Of a stretch of 64,000 nucleotides of DNA, positions 25,701-33,885 are shown piece by piece. Position 1 is the first letter of the stretch. Every line of letters begins with the position of its first letter. The notes beneath the pieces are model-generated. The model worked only from the letters and a program-made list of their open reading frames with translations. It was not told where the DNA came from and did no database searches. Source of the DNA: Pseudorhizobium tarimense (GTDB lineage Bacteria; Pseudomonadota; Alphaproteobacteria; Rhizobiales; Rhizobiaceae). The stretch spans positions 1-64,000 of the forward strand of contig NZ_JALJRA010000021.1 of the NCBI RefSeq assembly GCF_022968135.1, given 5' to 3'. The translations under genes were made by a program, and so were the position numbers.

Positions 25701-26277
25701 GGCCTCCGGGCTTGGTCTTGGACTATCGATCGTCGATCGCATCTCGCGGGTGCTCAACCACCCGGTGGAGCTGTCCTCCATCCCTGGCAAGGGCACGATC
25801 TTCCGCGTACGGGTTCCGCGGGATCTATCGGCCACCCAAGCGGCGCGGCCGGCCGAACAGGTCCCGCGGCGCCGGCGCTCGCAGCCGCTCAACGGGCTAA
25901 GGGTGCTTTGCCTGGACAACGAACCGAAGATCCTCGAGGGAATGAACCTCTTGATCTCCGGCTGGGGCTGCACGGTCGGACAGGCGACTTCGCTGGCCGA
26001 TGTGGAGCAGCTCACATCATCGCGGGAACCGCCTCCAGAGGTGATCGTCGCGGATTATCACCTGAGCGACGGCAACGGCGTGCAAGCCATCCTCGCACTT
26101 CGTCAGGCCTATGGCTCGGAGATACCCGGCCTCCTCGTCACCGCCGACCGTACGCTGGACGTTCGCGCCGCCGCCGAACGGCACGACATTGCAGTGCAGC
26201 ACAAACCGCTTCGGCCGGCCGCGCTCCGCGCTTATCTGACGCAGGTGGCGGGCATCAAGCGCGTCGCTGCGGAATAG
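22771..26277 (+). CDS. symporter-like PAS hybrid histidine kinase/response regulator (NahK/ErcS type)
   Basis: A very long 1168-residue protein. Residues 1 to about 500 form a multi-helix sodium/solute-symporter-like membrane module (starts LPGWLLFLSAFGYILLLFGV). After a linker come PAS (about 650-760), a coiled coil, a HisKA domain with phospho-His near residue 810 (FFAAAGHDILQPLNAARLY), a HATPase (SNAIKYT, DSGIGIPPG, GLGLGLSIV) and a C-terminal receiver (about 1045-1160) with Asp near 1095 in VADYHLSDGNG. This matches the NahK/ErcS-type hybrid kinases. The N-terminal transporter fold may sense a substrate as it moves. No cognate regulator is adjacent. Confidence 0.9.
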   Translation: MLPGWLLFLSAFGYILLLFGVASYGDRRSRRFGVPEGGRPVVYALSLAIYCTSWTYFGGVGLASQRGLEFTGIYIGPILAFTIGMPIIRRIVELAKAEKLTSVADFLAARYGKNSAVAMIVAVISLIGAIPYIALQLKAVSSSVAAIVDASAYGIGSGNLYFVDLALIVTLLMACFAMVFGTRHTDATEHQDGLILAVAMESVVKLLAFATVGIAVMFVLFDGPSDLLARASDNLFVTSALSYETPISRWLMLIALSAFAIIMLPRQFHVTVVENRTARELRMAAYLLPLYLIAINIFVIPIAMAGLISFGGTGNADLYVLLLPLENEMPLISLIAFIGGFSAATAMVIVASVALSIMVSNDIVMPVLLRRKLMRRSVHRADFTKTLLRVRRTSIIVVLMLGYGYYRAADSATGLASIGLLSFAAIAQVAPSLIGGLVWRRANGRGAILGMTFGFLAWAYLLFVPSLGGANNAHLAAAVLHFLFPGTELFGADSDAFVTATLFSLILNSMAFVFGSLSRNPKPLERIQAGIFVKRRKRSQFATRSWKTRVSVGDLKTTIARYLGEERMERSFANFAQGSGRPLEDDQPADMALIHFSEQLLGSAIGSSSARLVLSLILQKAEDANADTAWLLDQASEALQYNQDMLQTALSQMDQGIAVFDSSYCLTIWNRRFRSLLDLPEQVGQVGYPLSDIISILVERGDVKSGERIEVLRQFQTLDTPFPLVLGDGKRIIEVRSNAMPDKGIVATLTDITERVAADRALKQANETLEQRVEERTAELTRVNRELAEARASAEEANLGKTRFFAAAGHDILQPLNAARLYTSALVERLGSSDNSALVRNIDSSLESVEAILGAVLDISRLDTGAMKPRVTSVELDELLRRMETDFAPMAREKNLEFVVVTSSLRIRSDVNLLRRLVQNLVSNAIKYTINGKILIGARRRGDQVVIEVLDSGIGIPPGKFRTVFKEFTRLDEGARTASGLGLGLSIVDRISRVLNHPVELSSIPGKGTIFRVRVPRDLSATQAARPAEQVPRRRRSQPLNGLRVLCLDNEPKILEGMNLLISGWGCTVGQATSLADVEQLTSSREPPPEVIVADYHLSDGNGVQAILALRQAYGSEIPGLLVTADRTLDVRAAAERHDIAVQHKPLRPAALRAYLTQVAGIKRVAAE

Positions 26278-26453
26278 CTCCTCCTGTTCATCTACCAGTC
26301 ATCCGGCCTTCTCTAGGAAGCATCTACGCCTGACGCGGCGAGGGGAACCGACCTCTCATTGTTGCGTTTGAAGCCAAGAATTCCTGGCCCACGAAGGCCT
26401 GACCGACCGGGCGACCCAAGCGCATCGGCACGGCACAACGGAGACCGCGACCG

Positions 26454-27674
26454 ATGAAACGGTTTGATATCATTGATGGTATGCGAGGCTACTTCCTCGT
26501 CTTCATGCTGATCAACCACCTGATCTTCGCCGGCGGGTACTGGCTGGTGAAGGTCAACCACAACCAGCTCGCCTTCGTCGAGGACGCCCAGGGCTTCGTC
26601 TTCCTCTCCGGCCTGCTGATCGGCATGGTCTATGCCCGTAAGATGGTGAAGAACGGTTATGCTGCAGGGCGGCAGGCGATCTACTCGCGCGCCTTCGAAC
26701 TCTATCGCTACGCGATGGGCATCGTGCTGGCCGTGATGGTCGCACAGATGTTCCTGCCGGACGCCTATGCCGTCTGGTACAACTGGCTCGGCTACACCAC
26801 GTTCGACGATCCGCTGCGTCTTGCCGCGATCGCCACATTCCTGTTCCAGCCGACCTTCATGGACATCCTGCCGCAATACATCGTCTACATGCTGTTTGCG
26901 CCGCTGCTCGTGAAACTCGTCCTGGAAGACAAGTGGCATTATGTGCTCGCCGCTTCCCTTGTCCTTTGGATGGCAGCGCAGCTGGGCCTCCAGCGCATCG
27001 TCACCGAGCCTGTGAACCAGCTCGTGATGGGGCCGGACGATCAGGGCATCCGCGCCAGCTTCAACCTGCTCGGCTGGCAGATCGTCTTCTATTCGGGCCT
27101 GGTTCTCGGAGCGATGACCTCCGCCGGCAAGATCGATTGGGGCCGCATCCTCACGCCGGAGAACACGTTCATCCCGAAGATGGCGCTGATCGTCGTCCTG
27201 TTCTTCCTGCCGCTCCGGATCATGACCGCCAATGGTCTGATGCCCGACTTCATGATCGGCAAGTTTGCGGCCATGGAAGTGCGCGCCGACTTCGGTCCGG
27301 TCTATCTGTTGAACTTCATCGCTGTCGCAGCGCTCGTCACCTGGCTGCTCGTGGCCGGCCCGAAGCACCCGTCTAATTTCGTCCGCAGCGCCGCCGGAGT
27401 ACTGACCTGGGTCTTCTCACTGAAATTCCTGCAGCTAATCGGACGCCACTCGCTTTACGTCTACGTGTGGCACGTGGCGATCGTCTACGCCGTCTATTAT
27501 TTCGACGGCCGCTCGCCGGAGCTCAGCCAGCTGACGAAGACCCTGATTGCCTTCGTTGGTATTGGCCTCCTTGCCGTCCCCGCAATCTGGCGGGAGCGCG
27601 AAAAGTTCTTTGGAACGCCTGCCACTCCGGCTCCGGGCCTGAAGCCGCAGCCGAGGGTCGTCGGAAACCGCTAA
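26454..27674 (+). CDS. opgC: OpgC-family membrane protein (periplasmic glucan modification)
   Basis: A 406-residue polytopic membrane protein beginning MKRFDIIDGMRGYFLVFMLI, the acyltransferase-3-like start with the Asp-Gly-x-Arg element, and followed by about ten helices. It fits the OpgC_C family, which transfers succinyl groups onto osmoregulated periplasmic glucans; in rhizobia the targets would be cyclic beta-glucans. A late WHVAIVYAVYYFDG segment is typical. The family is recognised from start and topology; the exact substituent added is inferred. It follows the hybrid kinase by about 180 bases, probably with its own promoter. Confidence 0.8.
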   Translation: MKRFDIIDGMRGYFLVFMLINHLIFAGGYWLVKVNHNQLAFVEDAQGFVFLSGLLIGMVYARKMVKNGYAAGRQAIYSRAFELYRYAMGIVLAVMVAQMFLPDAYAVWYNWLGYTTFDDPLRLAAIATFLFQPTFMDILPQYIVYMLFAPLLVKLVLEDKWHYVLAASLVLWMAAQLGLQRIVTEPVNQLVMGPDDQGIRASFNLLGWQIVFYSGLVLGAMTSAGKIDWGRILTPENTFIPKMALIVVLFFLPLRIMTANGLMPDFMIGKFAAMEVRADFGPVYLLNFIAVAALVTWLLVAGPKHPSNFVRSAAGVLTWVFSLKFLQLIGRHSLYVYVWHVAIVYAVYYFDGRSPELSQLTKTLIAFVGIGLLAVPAIWREREKFFGTPATPAPGLKPQPRVVGNR

Positions 27675-27693
27675 ACGCTGGAGGCGCGGTGGC

Positions 27694-29226
27694 TTAGGTC
27701 ACCGCGCCGATCTGCCACGGCACGAATTCGTTGTCGCCGTAGTCGTAGATCTCGCTCAGGGTCTTCTTGCCCGATGCGACTGCGATGATGTCCTCGAAAA
27801 TCCGCTGACCCGACTGCTCGATCGTCTCCTCGCCAGTGACGATCCCGCCGCAGTTGATGTCCATGTCCTCCTTCATGTGTTCGTACATCTCGGAGTTCGT
27901 GGCGATCTTGATGCAGGGCGACGGCTTGAAGCCAGACACGGAGCCGCGCCCGGTGGTGAAACAGATCACGTTGCAGCCGCCAGCAACCTGTCCCGTGACG
28001 GCAACCGGGTCGTAGCCTGGTGTGTCCATGAAAACGAAGCCCGGCTCGGTCACCTGTTCGGCAAACTCGTAGACGGCCTTCAGCGGCATTGAGCCGCCCT
28101 TGGCGACTGCGCCCAGCGATTTTTCTAAAATGGTAGTCAGGCCGCCGAGCTTATTGCCATACGAGGGGTTGTTGTTGAGCTCGTCGCCGTTGCGGGCAGT
28201 ATAGTCCCGCCACCAGTCGATCCGCTCCAGAAGCTTGTGGGCAACGTCCGGCGTGACGGCACGCCGCGTCAGCAGGTGTTCTGCACCATAGATCTCCGGC
28301 GTTTCCGAAAGAACCGTCGTTCCGCCATTGCGAACGATCAAGTCTGAAGCGTAACCCAACGCCGGATTGGCCGAAATGCCTGAATAGCCGTCAGAGCCGC
28401 CGCATTCGAGAGCCACCTTCAGCTTGGATAGCGGCTGGGGTGTTCGGACGGCGGCGTTCACCGTCGGCAGCATCTCCTTGATGATCTCGATTGCCGCATC
28501 GATCGTCTTCTTCGTGCCGCCATGCTGCTGGATCGTCATGGTGCGCAGCCGGTCGCCCTCCTCCATCTTATAGTGCTCGAGGATGGGGCCGATCTGGTTC
28601 GTTTCGCAGCCGAGGCCAATCATCAGGATACCGCCGAAGTTAGGATGCTTGGCATAGCCCTGGATCGTGCGGATGAGGACCCGGTAACCTTCGGATTTGT
28701 TGTTGAGCGCACAGCCGCCGCCGTGAGTCAGCGCCACGACGCCGTCGACATTGTCGAAACCGTCCAACCCGCCCATGCGGTTGAAGTAGTCGGCAATGTA
28801 GCGGGAAACGGTGGCGGAACAGTTTACCGAAGAGATGATGCCGATATAGTTGCGGGTGCCGGCCCCGCCGATGCCGCGATCATAGCCCATGAAGGTCCGC
28901 CTCTCGTTTTCCGGCAGCATGCCCTTCTCTTCGACATCGATGCTGAACTGGTGCTCATGCTCGGATGGCAGCATGGCAAGGTTGTGCAGATGCACGTGGC
29001 TGCCTGGCTCGATGTCCTGCGTCGCGAGACCAATCACCTGCCCGTACTTCTTCACCTCCGCTCCGGAGGGAATGTGCTTGATTGCCACCTTGTGGCCGCG
29101 ACCGATCAGCTCACGGGCGACGAGATCGCCGTGGCCGACCAGCCCGCCGGCCTGAACGGAGCGGCGGACAACGCCGACATCGTCGTCGGCATTTAGAATG
29201 ATGATCGGTGAAATGATGGCATCCAT
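27694..29226 (-). CDS. UxaA-family sugar-acid dehydratase/hydrolase
   Basis: A 510-residue protein of the altronate/galactarate dehydratase family. The N-terminal 90 residues or so form an SAF domain (GHKVAIKHIPSGAEVKKYGQ), followed by the UxaA core (GYDRGIGGAGTRNYIGIIS, with conserved Cys in VNCSATV, LTHGGGCALNNK and CGGSDGYSGISANPALG). It probably dehydrates an altronate-like acid using iron. It lies 55 bases downstream of a GntR gene on the same strand and diverges from the fucose-type operon. That operon already has a fuconate dehydratase but no final cleavage enzyme, so the substrate of this enzyme is open. Confidence 0.87.
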   Translation of the reverse strand: MDAIISPIIILNADDDVGVVRRSVQAGGLVGHGDLVARELIGRGHKVAIKHIPSGAEVKKYGQVIGLATQDIEPGSHVHLHNLAMLPSEHEHQFSIDVEEKGMLPENERRTFMGYDRGIGGAGTRNYIGIISSVNCSATVSRYIADYFNRMGGLDGFDNVDGVVALTHGGGCALNNKSEGYRVLIRTIQGYAKHPNFGGILMIGLGCETNQIGPILEHYKMEEGDRLRTMTIQQHGGTKKTIDAAIEIIKEMLPTVNAAVRTPQPLSKLKVALECGGSDGYSGISANPALGYASDLIVRNGGTTVLSETPEIYGAEHLLTRRAVTPDVAHKLLERIDWWRDYTARNGDELNNNPSYGNKLGGLTTILEKSLGAVAKGGSMPLKAVYEFAEQVTEPGFVFMDTPGYDPVAVTGQVAGGCNVICFTTGRGSVSGFKPSPCIKIATNSEMYEHMKEDMDINCGGIVTGEETIEQSGQRIFEDIIAVASGKKTLSEIYDYGDNEFVPWQIGAVT

Positions 29227-29280
29227 GGCTGCTTCCTCCTCCCCGGAGGTTCTCCTGCTACGATAGCGAAATGGGTTTGG

Positions 29281-29988
29281 TCACCGCGGCTCGTTTTCCA
29301 TCCAGCGGCGCTTCGATTCCTCCAGATGCGCATGCATCATGGCCTGCGCGAGAAGAGGGTCGCGTGCATCGAGCGCGTCGTAGATTGCCTCATGCTCACG
29401 AAGGGCATTGCGCCAGGTCTCCGGCGTCTCGAACCGCGTGCGGATTTGCGCCGACAGCGGGCTGTGGCGCTCGTCGAATAGGTCACCGACGATATGGGCA
29501 AGGACCGAGTTGCCGCTTTGGCCCGCGATGGTCAGATGGAAAAGCCTGTCCTGATCCAGAGGCTTGCGCCCCGCCGCGATTTCCGAGCGCATGGCGTCGA
29601 GCGCCTCACGAAGCGACGTCAGGCCTTCTGCGGAAATCCTGGCTGCGGCAGCAAGCGCCACGCTCCCCTCGACCGCAGCCCTCGCCTCCATCAACTCCAC
29701 CGGGCTTTCGCCCATCGATCCGGTCTGCCAGGTACGGCGCTCCGGCTCCGCGGTGATGTAGATCCCCGAGCCCATGCGGATTTCGACGCTGCCTTCGATC
29801 TCGAGCGCGATCAGCGCCTCGCGCAACGACGGACGCGACACGCCCAGCTGTTGCGCAAGATCACGTTCGGCCGGCAGGCGGGCACCGGAGACAAAGTGAC
29901 CACCCTGGATCAGCGCCCGTATCTGGTCGGCAATCTGCTGGTAAAGCCTGCGCGGCTCGGCGGCCTTGATTGGTCCATTCATTTTCAT
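29281..29988 (-). CDS. GntR-family (FadR/FCD) transcriptional regulator
   Basis: A 235-residue regulator. The N-terminal winged helix (about 10-75, with PAERDLAQQLGVSRPSLREA) is followed by a C-terminal FCD effector domain (about 95-225), which has metal-binding residues seen as the Asp/His pattern around RLFHLTIA and HEAIYDALDARD. FCD proteins of this group sense sugar acids. It is the first gene of a gntR-uxaA unit and faces the ABC-transporter operon, with a perfect palindrome just upstream of its ATG. It probably represses both directions until a pathway intermediate binds. Confidence 0.9.
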   Translation of the reverse strand: MKMNGPIKAAEPRRLYQQIADQIRALIQGGHFVSGARLPAERDLAQQLGVSRPSLREALIALEIEGSVEIRMGSGIYITAEPERRTWQTGSMGESPVELMEARAAVEGSVALAAAARISAEGLTSLREALDAMRSEIAAGRKPLDQDRLFHLTIAGQSGNSVLAHIVGDLFDERHSPLSAQIRTRFETPETWRNALREHEAIYDALDARDPLLAQAMMHAHLEESKRRWMENEPR

Positions 29989-29991
29989 GTC

Positions 29992-30012
29992 ACCACAAAT
30001 GTGGTCTTACCA
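29992..30012. promoter_or_regulatory. overlapping operator-like inverted repeats for GntR
   Basis: ACCACA (29992-29997) and TGTGGT (30000-30005) form a perfect palindrome with a two-base centre. An overlapping TGGT-CTT-ACCA (30002-30012) fits the TGGT/ACCA half-sites typical of FCD-type GntR regulators. The sites lie 4-24 bases upstream of the gntR start, so autoregulation is likely. Confidence 0.55.
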
Positions 30013-30120
30013 TAGCCGTTAAGGACGTCCGGAGCAAGCTCGACGCGTGCTTCCGCGACCCCGTTTCCGGCCCCTCCAGTCCATTCCTGCTGCCCATAGA
30101 TACGTTATCCGAATAATTGG

Positions 30121-30149
30121 CTTGACCAGTTTCATCGTGCGGGTTTAAC
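30121..30149 (+). promoter_or_regulatory. possible sigma-70 promoter of the fucose-type operon
   Basis: CTTGAC (30121-30126) and TTTAAC (30144-30149) are 17 bases apart. The -35 is good for rhizobia and the -10 is weak. The element lies about 50 bases upstream of the ATP-binding-protein ribosome site. Confidence 0.35.
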
Positions 30150-30201
30150 CATTGGGCGTCGGCGGTTGGAGCTTGGCCGACACAGGAGGGAGGAGGTCAC
30201 C

Positions 30202-31752
30202 ATGCAGCACAAGGCTGACATTCGACATGCCCGTGCGGCATCGCCGGAGCGCAGAGCCCTGTTGCGCCTTGATGGCATCACCAAGGAATTTCCGGGCGTC
30301 ATGGCGCTCTCGGACGTGCACTTCGATCTCTTCCCGGGAGAGGTTCATGCCGTCTGCGGCGAGAATGGTGCCGGCAAATCCACGCTGATGAAGATTATCA
30401 GCGGCGTCTACCAGCCAACCTCGGGCTCGATCGTCTACAAGGGCCAGGAGAGCCGCTTTGCGTCTCCTCTGGAATCCGAAGCCGCCGGCATAGCGATCAT
30501 CCACCAGGAGCTCAACCTGGTCCCGCACCTCTCGGTCGCGGAGAACATCTATCTGGCGCGCGAGCCCCGCCGCGGCTTCCTGGTGGACCGCAAGAAGCTG
30601 CGCGCCGATGCGAAGCGCTGCCTGGACCGGCTAGGCATAGACATCGATCCGGAGACGCACGTGCGCAACCTGTCGGTGGCACAGAGCCAGATGGTGGAGA
30701 TTGCCAAGGCGCTGTCGCTCGATGCCGAAGTGCTGATCATGGATGAGCCGACCTCGTCACTGACGGAGCAGGAGACGAACCTGCTGTTCCAGGTCATCCG
30801 CGACCTCAAGGCCTCCGGCGTCGGCATCATCTACATCTCCCACCGGCTCGACGAGATGGAGGAAATCGTCGATCGTGTCACGGTGCTGCGCGACGGGCGC
30901 TATATCGCAACCGACAACTTCCACGACACGACTGTCAACGAAATCGTCGCCAAGATGGTCGGGCGGTCGCTGGAGGAGAAGTTTCCGGAACGGCTATCCG
31001 AGCCGTCTGAGGAGATCATCTTCAGCGCAGGCGGCCTGACACGGCGGGGCGTATTCTCCGATGTGGGCTTCTCCCTGAGGCGTGGAGAGATCCTCGGATT
31101 TTCCGGCTTGATGGGTGCGGGGCGAACGGAAGTGGCCCGCGCAATCTTCGGAGCGGATCCTCTCGATGCCGGCACGATCACGATGCACGGTGAAACGCTG
31201 ACGATCAGCTCCCCGCGCGACGCAATTGCCGCCGGAATTGCCTATCTCTCTGAGGATCGCAAGGCGCAGGGGCTGGCCATCAAGATGCCGGTCGATGCCA
31301 ATGTGACGCTTGCCAACATGGACGAGGTTTCGAACGGTTTCGGCATGATCGACTTCGCGAAGCACAACAAGGTGGCGAACGATTATGTCGAGCTCCTCGA
31401 CATCCGGACCCCTTCGATCAAGCAGCCGGTTCGGCTTCTGTCCGGCGGCAACCAGCAGAAGATCATCATCGGCAAGTGGCTGTTCCGCAAGCCGAAGGTG
31501 ATGTTTTTCGACGAACCCACCCGCGGCATCGACGTGGGCGCGAAATTCGCGATTTACAAGATCATGGACGAGCTTGCCGCCGAGGGCATCGGGGTGGTGC
31601 TCATAAGTTCGGAGCTTCCCGAAATCCTCGGGATGACAGACCGCGTCGCCGTGTTCCACGGCGGGCGCATCACCGGCGTTCTCGAGACCCGGAACACCGA
31701 TCAGGAAGAAATCATGCGTTACGCCTCGGGCTACGGTCCGAAGGCGCACTGA
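30202..31752 (+). CDS. sugar ABC transporter, duplicated ATP-binding protein
   Basis: A protein of about 516 residues with two ABC domains in tandem, as in RbsA/XylG/MglA. Domain 1 (about 20-250) has Walker A GENGAGKST and Walker B VLIMDEPTSS. Domain 2 (about 265-500) has a degenerate first loop (GLMGAGRTEV), signature LSGGNQQK and FFDEPTRGID. It powers uptake of a monosaccharide from the cytoplasmic face. I chose ATG 30202 because a strong AGGAGG lies upstream; an upstream in-frame start at 30166 is less likely. It is the first gene of an operon with permease and binding protein. The downstream enzymes suggest L-fucose or a related 6-deoxy sugar as cargo. Confidence 0.93.
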   Translation: MQHKADIRHARAASPERRALLRLDGITKEFPGVMALSDVHFDLFPGEVHAVCGENGAGKSTLMKIISGVYQPTSGSIVYKGQESRFASPLESEAAGIAIIHQELNLVPHLSVAENIYLAREPRRGFLVDRKKLRADAKRCLDRLGIDIDPETHVRNLSVAQSQMVEIAKALSLDAEVLIMDEPTSSLTEQETNLLFQVIRDLKASGVGIIYISHRLDEMEEIVDRVTVLRDGRYIATDNFHDTTVNEIVAKMVGRSLEEKFPERLSEPSEEIIFSAGGLTRRGVFSDVGFSLRRGEILGFSGLMGAGRTEVARAIFGADPLDAGTITMHGETLTISSPRDAIAAGIAYLSEDRKAQGLAIKMPVDANVTLANMDEVSNGFGMIDFAKHNKVANDYVELLDIRTPSIKQPVRLLSGGNQQKIIIGKWLFRKPKVMFFDEPTRGIDVGAKFAIYKIMDELAAEGIGVVLISSELPEILGMTDRVAVFHGGRITGVLETRNTDQEEIMRYASGYGPKAH

Positions 31753-31759
31753 GGGGACA

Positions 31760-32779
31760 ATGGCCGATATCAGCGAACAGGGAAGCGTCCGGTTGAGCGA
31801 CCGGCAGAAGGACATCATCCAGAAGTTTGCCGCACTCGGCAGCCTTTTCGTCCTCGTGGCGGTCTTCTCGCTCACCAGTAGCGCCTTCTTCACCGTCAAC
31901 AACGGCATGACGATTGCGCTCCAGGTGACGTCGATCGCGCTGCTCGGCATCGGGGCGACCTGCGTCATCATCACCGGCGGCATCGACCTCTCCGTGGGTT
32001 CAGTCCTTGCCCTTTCTGGCGTCGTCGCCGCGCTTGCGGTGCGCGACTGGGGTGTTCCGGTGCCGTTTGCCATGCTGATCGGCATCCTGACCGGCTCCCT
32101 TTGCGGTTGGATCAACGGCCTTCTCGTCACCAAAATGAAGTTGCCGCCGTTCATCGCCACGCTCGGCATGATGCTGATTGCCCGCGGCGTCGCCCTGCAG
32201 ATCACCGGTGCGCGGGCCGTCTCCGGCCTCGGCGAATCCTTCGGCGTCCTGGGCAACGGCTCGTTGTTTCGCGTCGTTACGATTGGCGATGACGGCTTTC
32301 CGAATGTCAGCTTCCCGGGCATCCCCTACCCCGTGATCCTGATGGTGGTGATCGCGATCGCTGTCTCGATGATGCTGAACCGCTCAGTGCTCGGCCGCCA
32401 TATCTATGCGGTCGGCTCCAACTCGGATGCAGCACGCCTTTCCGGCGTCAACGTCAGCCGCGTCGTCAGCTTCACCTATGTGCTGTCCGGCACGCTCGCC
32501 GGCCTGACCGGATGCGTATTGATGTCGCGCCTGGTCACCGCGCAGCCGAACGAGGGCGTGATGTACGAACTCGATGCGATCGCCAGCGCGGTGATCGGCG
32601 GGACCTCGCTCATCGGCGGTGTCGGCACGATCTCCGGCACGGCCATTGGCGCGTTCGTGATCGGCATTCTGCGCAACGGCCTCAACATGAACGGCGTCTC
32701 CGCCTTCACACAGCAGATCATCATCGGCCTCGTCATCCTGGGCACCGTCTGGATCGACCAGTTGCGCAACCGCCGATGA
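31760..32779 (+). CDS. sugar ABC transporter permease (RbsC family)
   Basis: A 339-residue integral membrane protein with 8-10 helices and the family motifs TGGIDLSVGSVLALSGVVAA and GLLVTKMKLPPFIATLGMM. The permease starts seven bases after the ATP-binding-protein stop, in the same operon. It likely dimerises to form the inner-membrane channel for the sugar delivered by the periplasmic binding protein. The sequence is complete and normal in length. Confidence 0.92.
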   Translation: MADISEQGSVRLSDRQKDIIQKFAALGSLFVLVAVFSLTSSAFFTVNNGMTIALQVTSIALLGIGATCVIITGGIDLSVGSVLALSGVVAALAVRDWGVPVPFAMLIGILTGSLCGWINGLLVTKMKLPPFIATLGMMLIARGVALQITGARAVSGLGESFGVLGNGSLFRVVTIGDDGFPNVSFPGIPYPVILMVVIAIAVSMMLNRSVLGRHIYAVGSNSDAARLSGVNVSRVVSFTYVLSGTLAGLTGCVLMSRLVTAQPNEGVMYELDAIASAVIGGTSLIGGVGTISGTAIGAFVIGILRNGLNMNGVSAFTQQIIIGLVILGTVWIDQLRNRR

Positions 32780-32879
32780 GCGAGGAGGCGGTGCCCGTGG
32801 CTGCATGGAGCCGCAGAAGCAATGGGAGTGAGGAGCTCCCGCCAACCGGCCGGTGAGGCCAATGAAACTGGAGGAAAAC

Positions 32880-33821
32880 ATGAAAAAGCTTGTCACAGCA
32901 CTGCTCACATCCGCCATTGCGTTCGGCGCCTTTTCGGCCGCGCAGGCCGGCGAGATCGCCGTCATCGTCAAGACGGTCAATTCCACCTTCTGGCAGAACG
33001 TCCAGAAGGGCGCAGAGGCCGCAATGAAGGACGTCTCCGAGCACACGATGACCTTCCAGGGTCCGGCTGCTGAATCGGCCATCGCCGATCAGGTCAACAT
33101 GGTCGAGAACGCGGTCAACCGAGGCGTGGCCGGTATCGTGCTTGCCCCTTCCGATCCGGACGCCCTGGTGCCGGCGGTCAAGAAGGCCTGGGAAAACCGC
33201 ATCCCGATCGTCATCGTGGACTCCATGCTCGCCGATGGCGCGGAGCAGTACTACCAGTCCTTCCTTGCCACCGATAACAAGAAGGCAGGCGAACTGGCGG
33301 CCAAGGCGCTGATCGACCAGATCGGCACCGAAGGCAAGATCGCCGTCATGTCCTATGTCGCGGGTGCCGGGTCCGAAATCGGCCGTGTCGGCGGCTTTAC
33401 CGACTACATCAAGAACAACTCGAAGCTCGAGATCGTCGGCCCGTTCTACTCGCAGTCCCAGATGGCGACCGCGCTCAACCAGACGACGGACGTGCTGGCT
33501 GCCAACTCCGACCTCAAGGGCATGTTCGGTGCCAACGAGCCGACGGCGATCGGCATGGGCCGCGCCCTGAAACAGGCTGGCAAGGCCGGACAGGTCGTGG
33601 CCATCGGCTTCGACGGCAATCAGGACCTGCAGGAGTTCGTCAAGGACGGCACGCTCGCTGCCATCATCGTTCAGGGCTCCTATCAGATGGGTGAACTCGG
33701 CATCCAGACGGTCGCAAAGCTGATCAACAAGGAAAAGGTCGAGAAGAACGTCGATACCGGCGTCGTCGTCGTCACCAAGGGCAACATCGACAAGCCGGAA
33801 GCCAAGAACGTCCTTTACTAA
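32880..33821 (+). CDS. periplasmic sugar-binding protein of the ABC transporter
   Basis: A 313-residue type I periplasmic binding protein (ribose-binding fold). The Sec signal peptide MKKLVTALLTSAIAFGAFSA ends near AQA. The mature protein shows typical strands and ligand regions (IAVIVKTVNSTFWQNVQKGA, GIVLAPSDPDALVPAV, AIGFDGNQDLQ). The ATG at 32880 has GGAGG five bases upstream; an earlier in-frame ATG at 32853 would spoil the signal peptide. It delivers its sugar to the permease. It sits 100 bases after the permease gene, and a strong hairpin follows its stop, which probably raises its message level relative to its neighbours. Confidence 0.93.
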   Translation: MKKLVTALLTSAIAFGAFSAAQAGEIAVIVKTVNSTFWQNVQKGAEAAMKDVSEHTMTFQGPAAESAIADQVNMVENAVNRGVAGIVLAPSDPDALVPAVKKAWENRIPIVIVDSMLADGAEQYYQSFLATDNKKAGELAAKALIDQIGTEGKIAVMSYVAGAGSEIGRVGGFTDYIKNNSKLEIVGPFYSQSQMATALNQTTDVLAANSDLKGMFGANEPTAIGMGRALKQAGKAGQVVAIGFDGNQDLQEFVKDGTLAAIIVQGSYQMGELGIQTVAKLINKEKVEKNVDTGVVVVTKGNIDKPEAKNVLY

Positions 33822-33834
33822 AGGTCCTCCCCCT

Positions 33835-33866
33835 GACGCGCATCGCAAATGATGCGCGTCTCTTTT
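33835..33866 (+). terminator. hairpin after the binding-protein gene
   Basis: GACGCGCATC (33835-33844) pairs perfectly with GATGCGCGTC (33851-33860) around GCAAAT, followed by TCTTTT. It may act as a partial terminator or a message-stabilising stem between the binding protein and the catabolic genes. Confidence 0.75.
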
Positions 33867-33885
33867 CCGGCCAGAGGAGAAAATC

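Noticed and set aside
26313..27368. A 351-codon minus-strand frame.
   Set aside because: It is antisense to opgC, very rich in His, Asp and Glu, and no family is seen.
30994..32322. A 442-codon minus-strand frame.
   Set aside because: It overlaps the ABC ATPase and permease genes on the other strand, where the family motifs are unmistakable.
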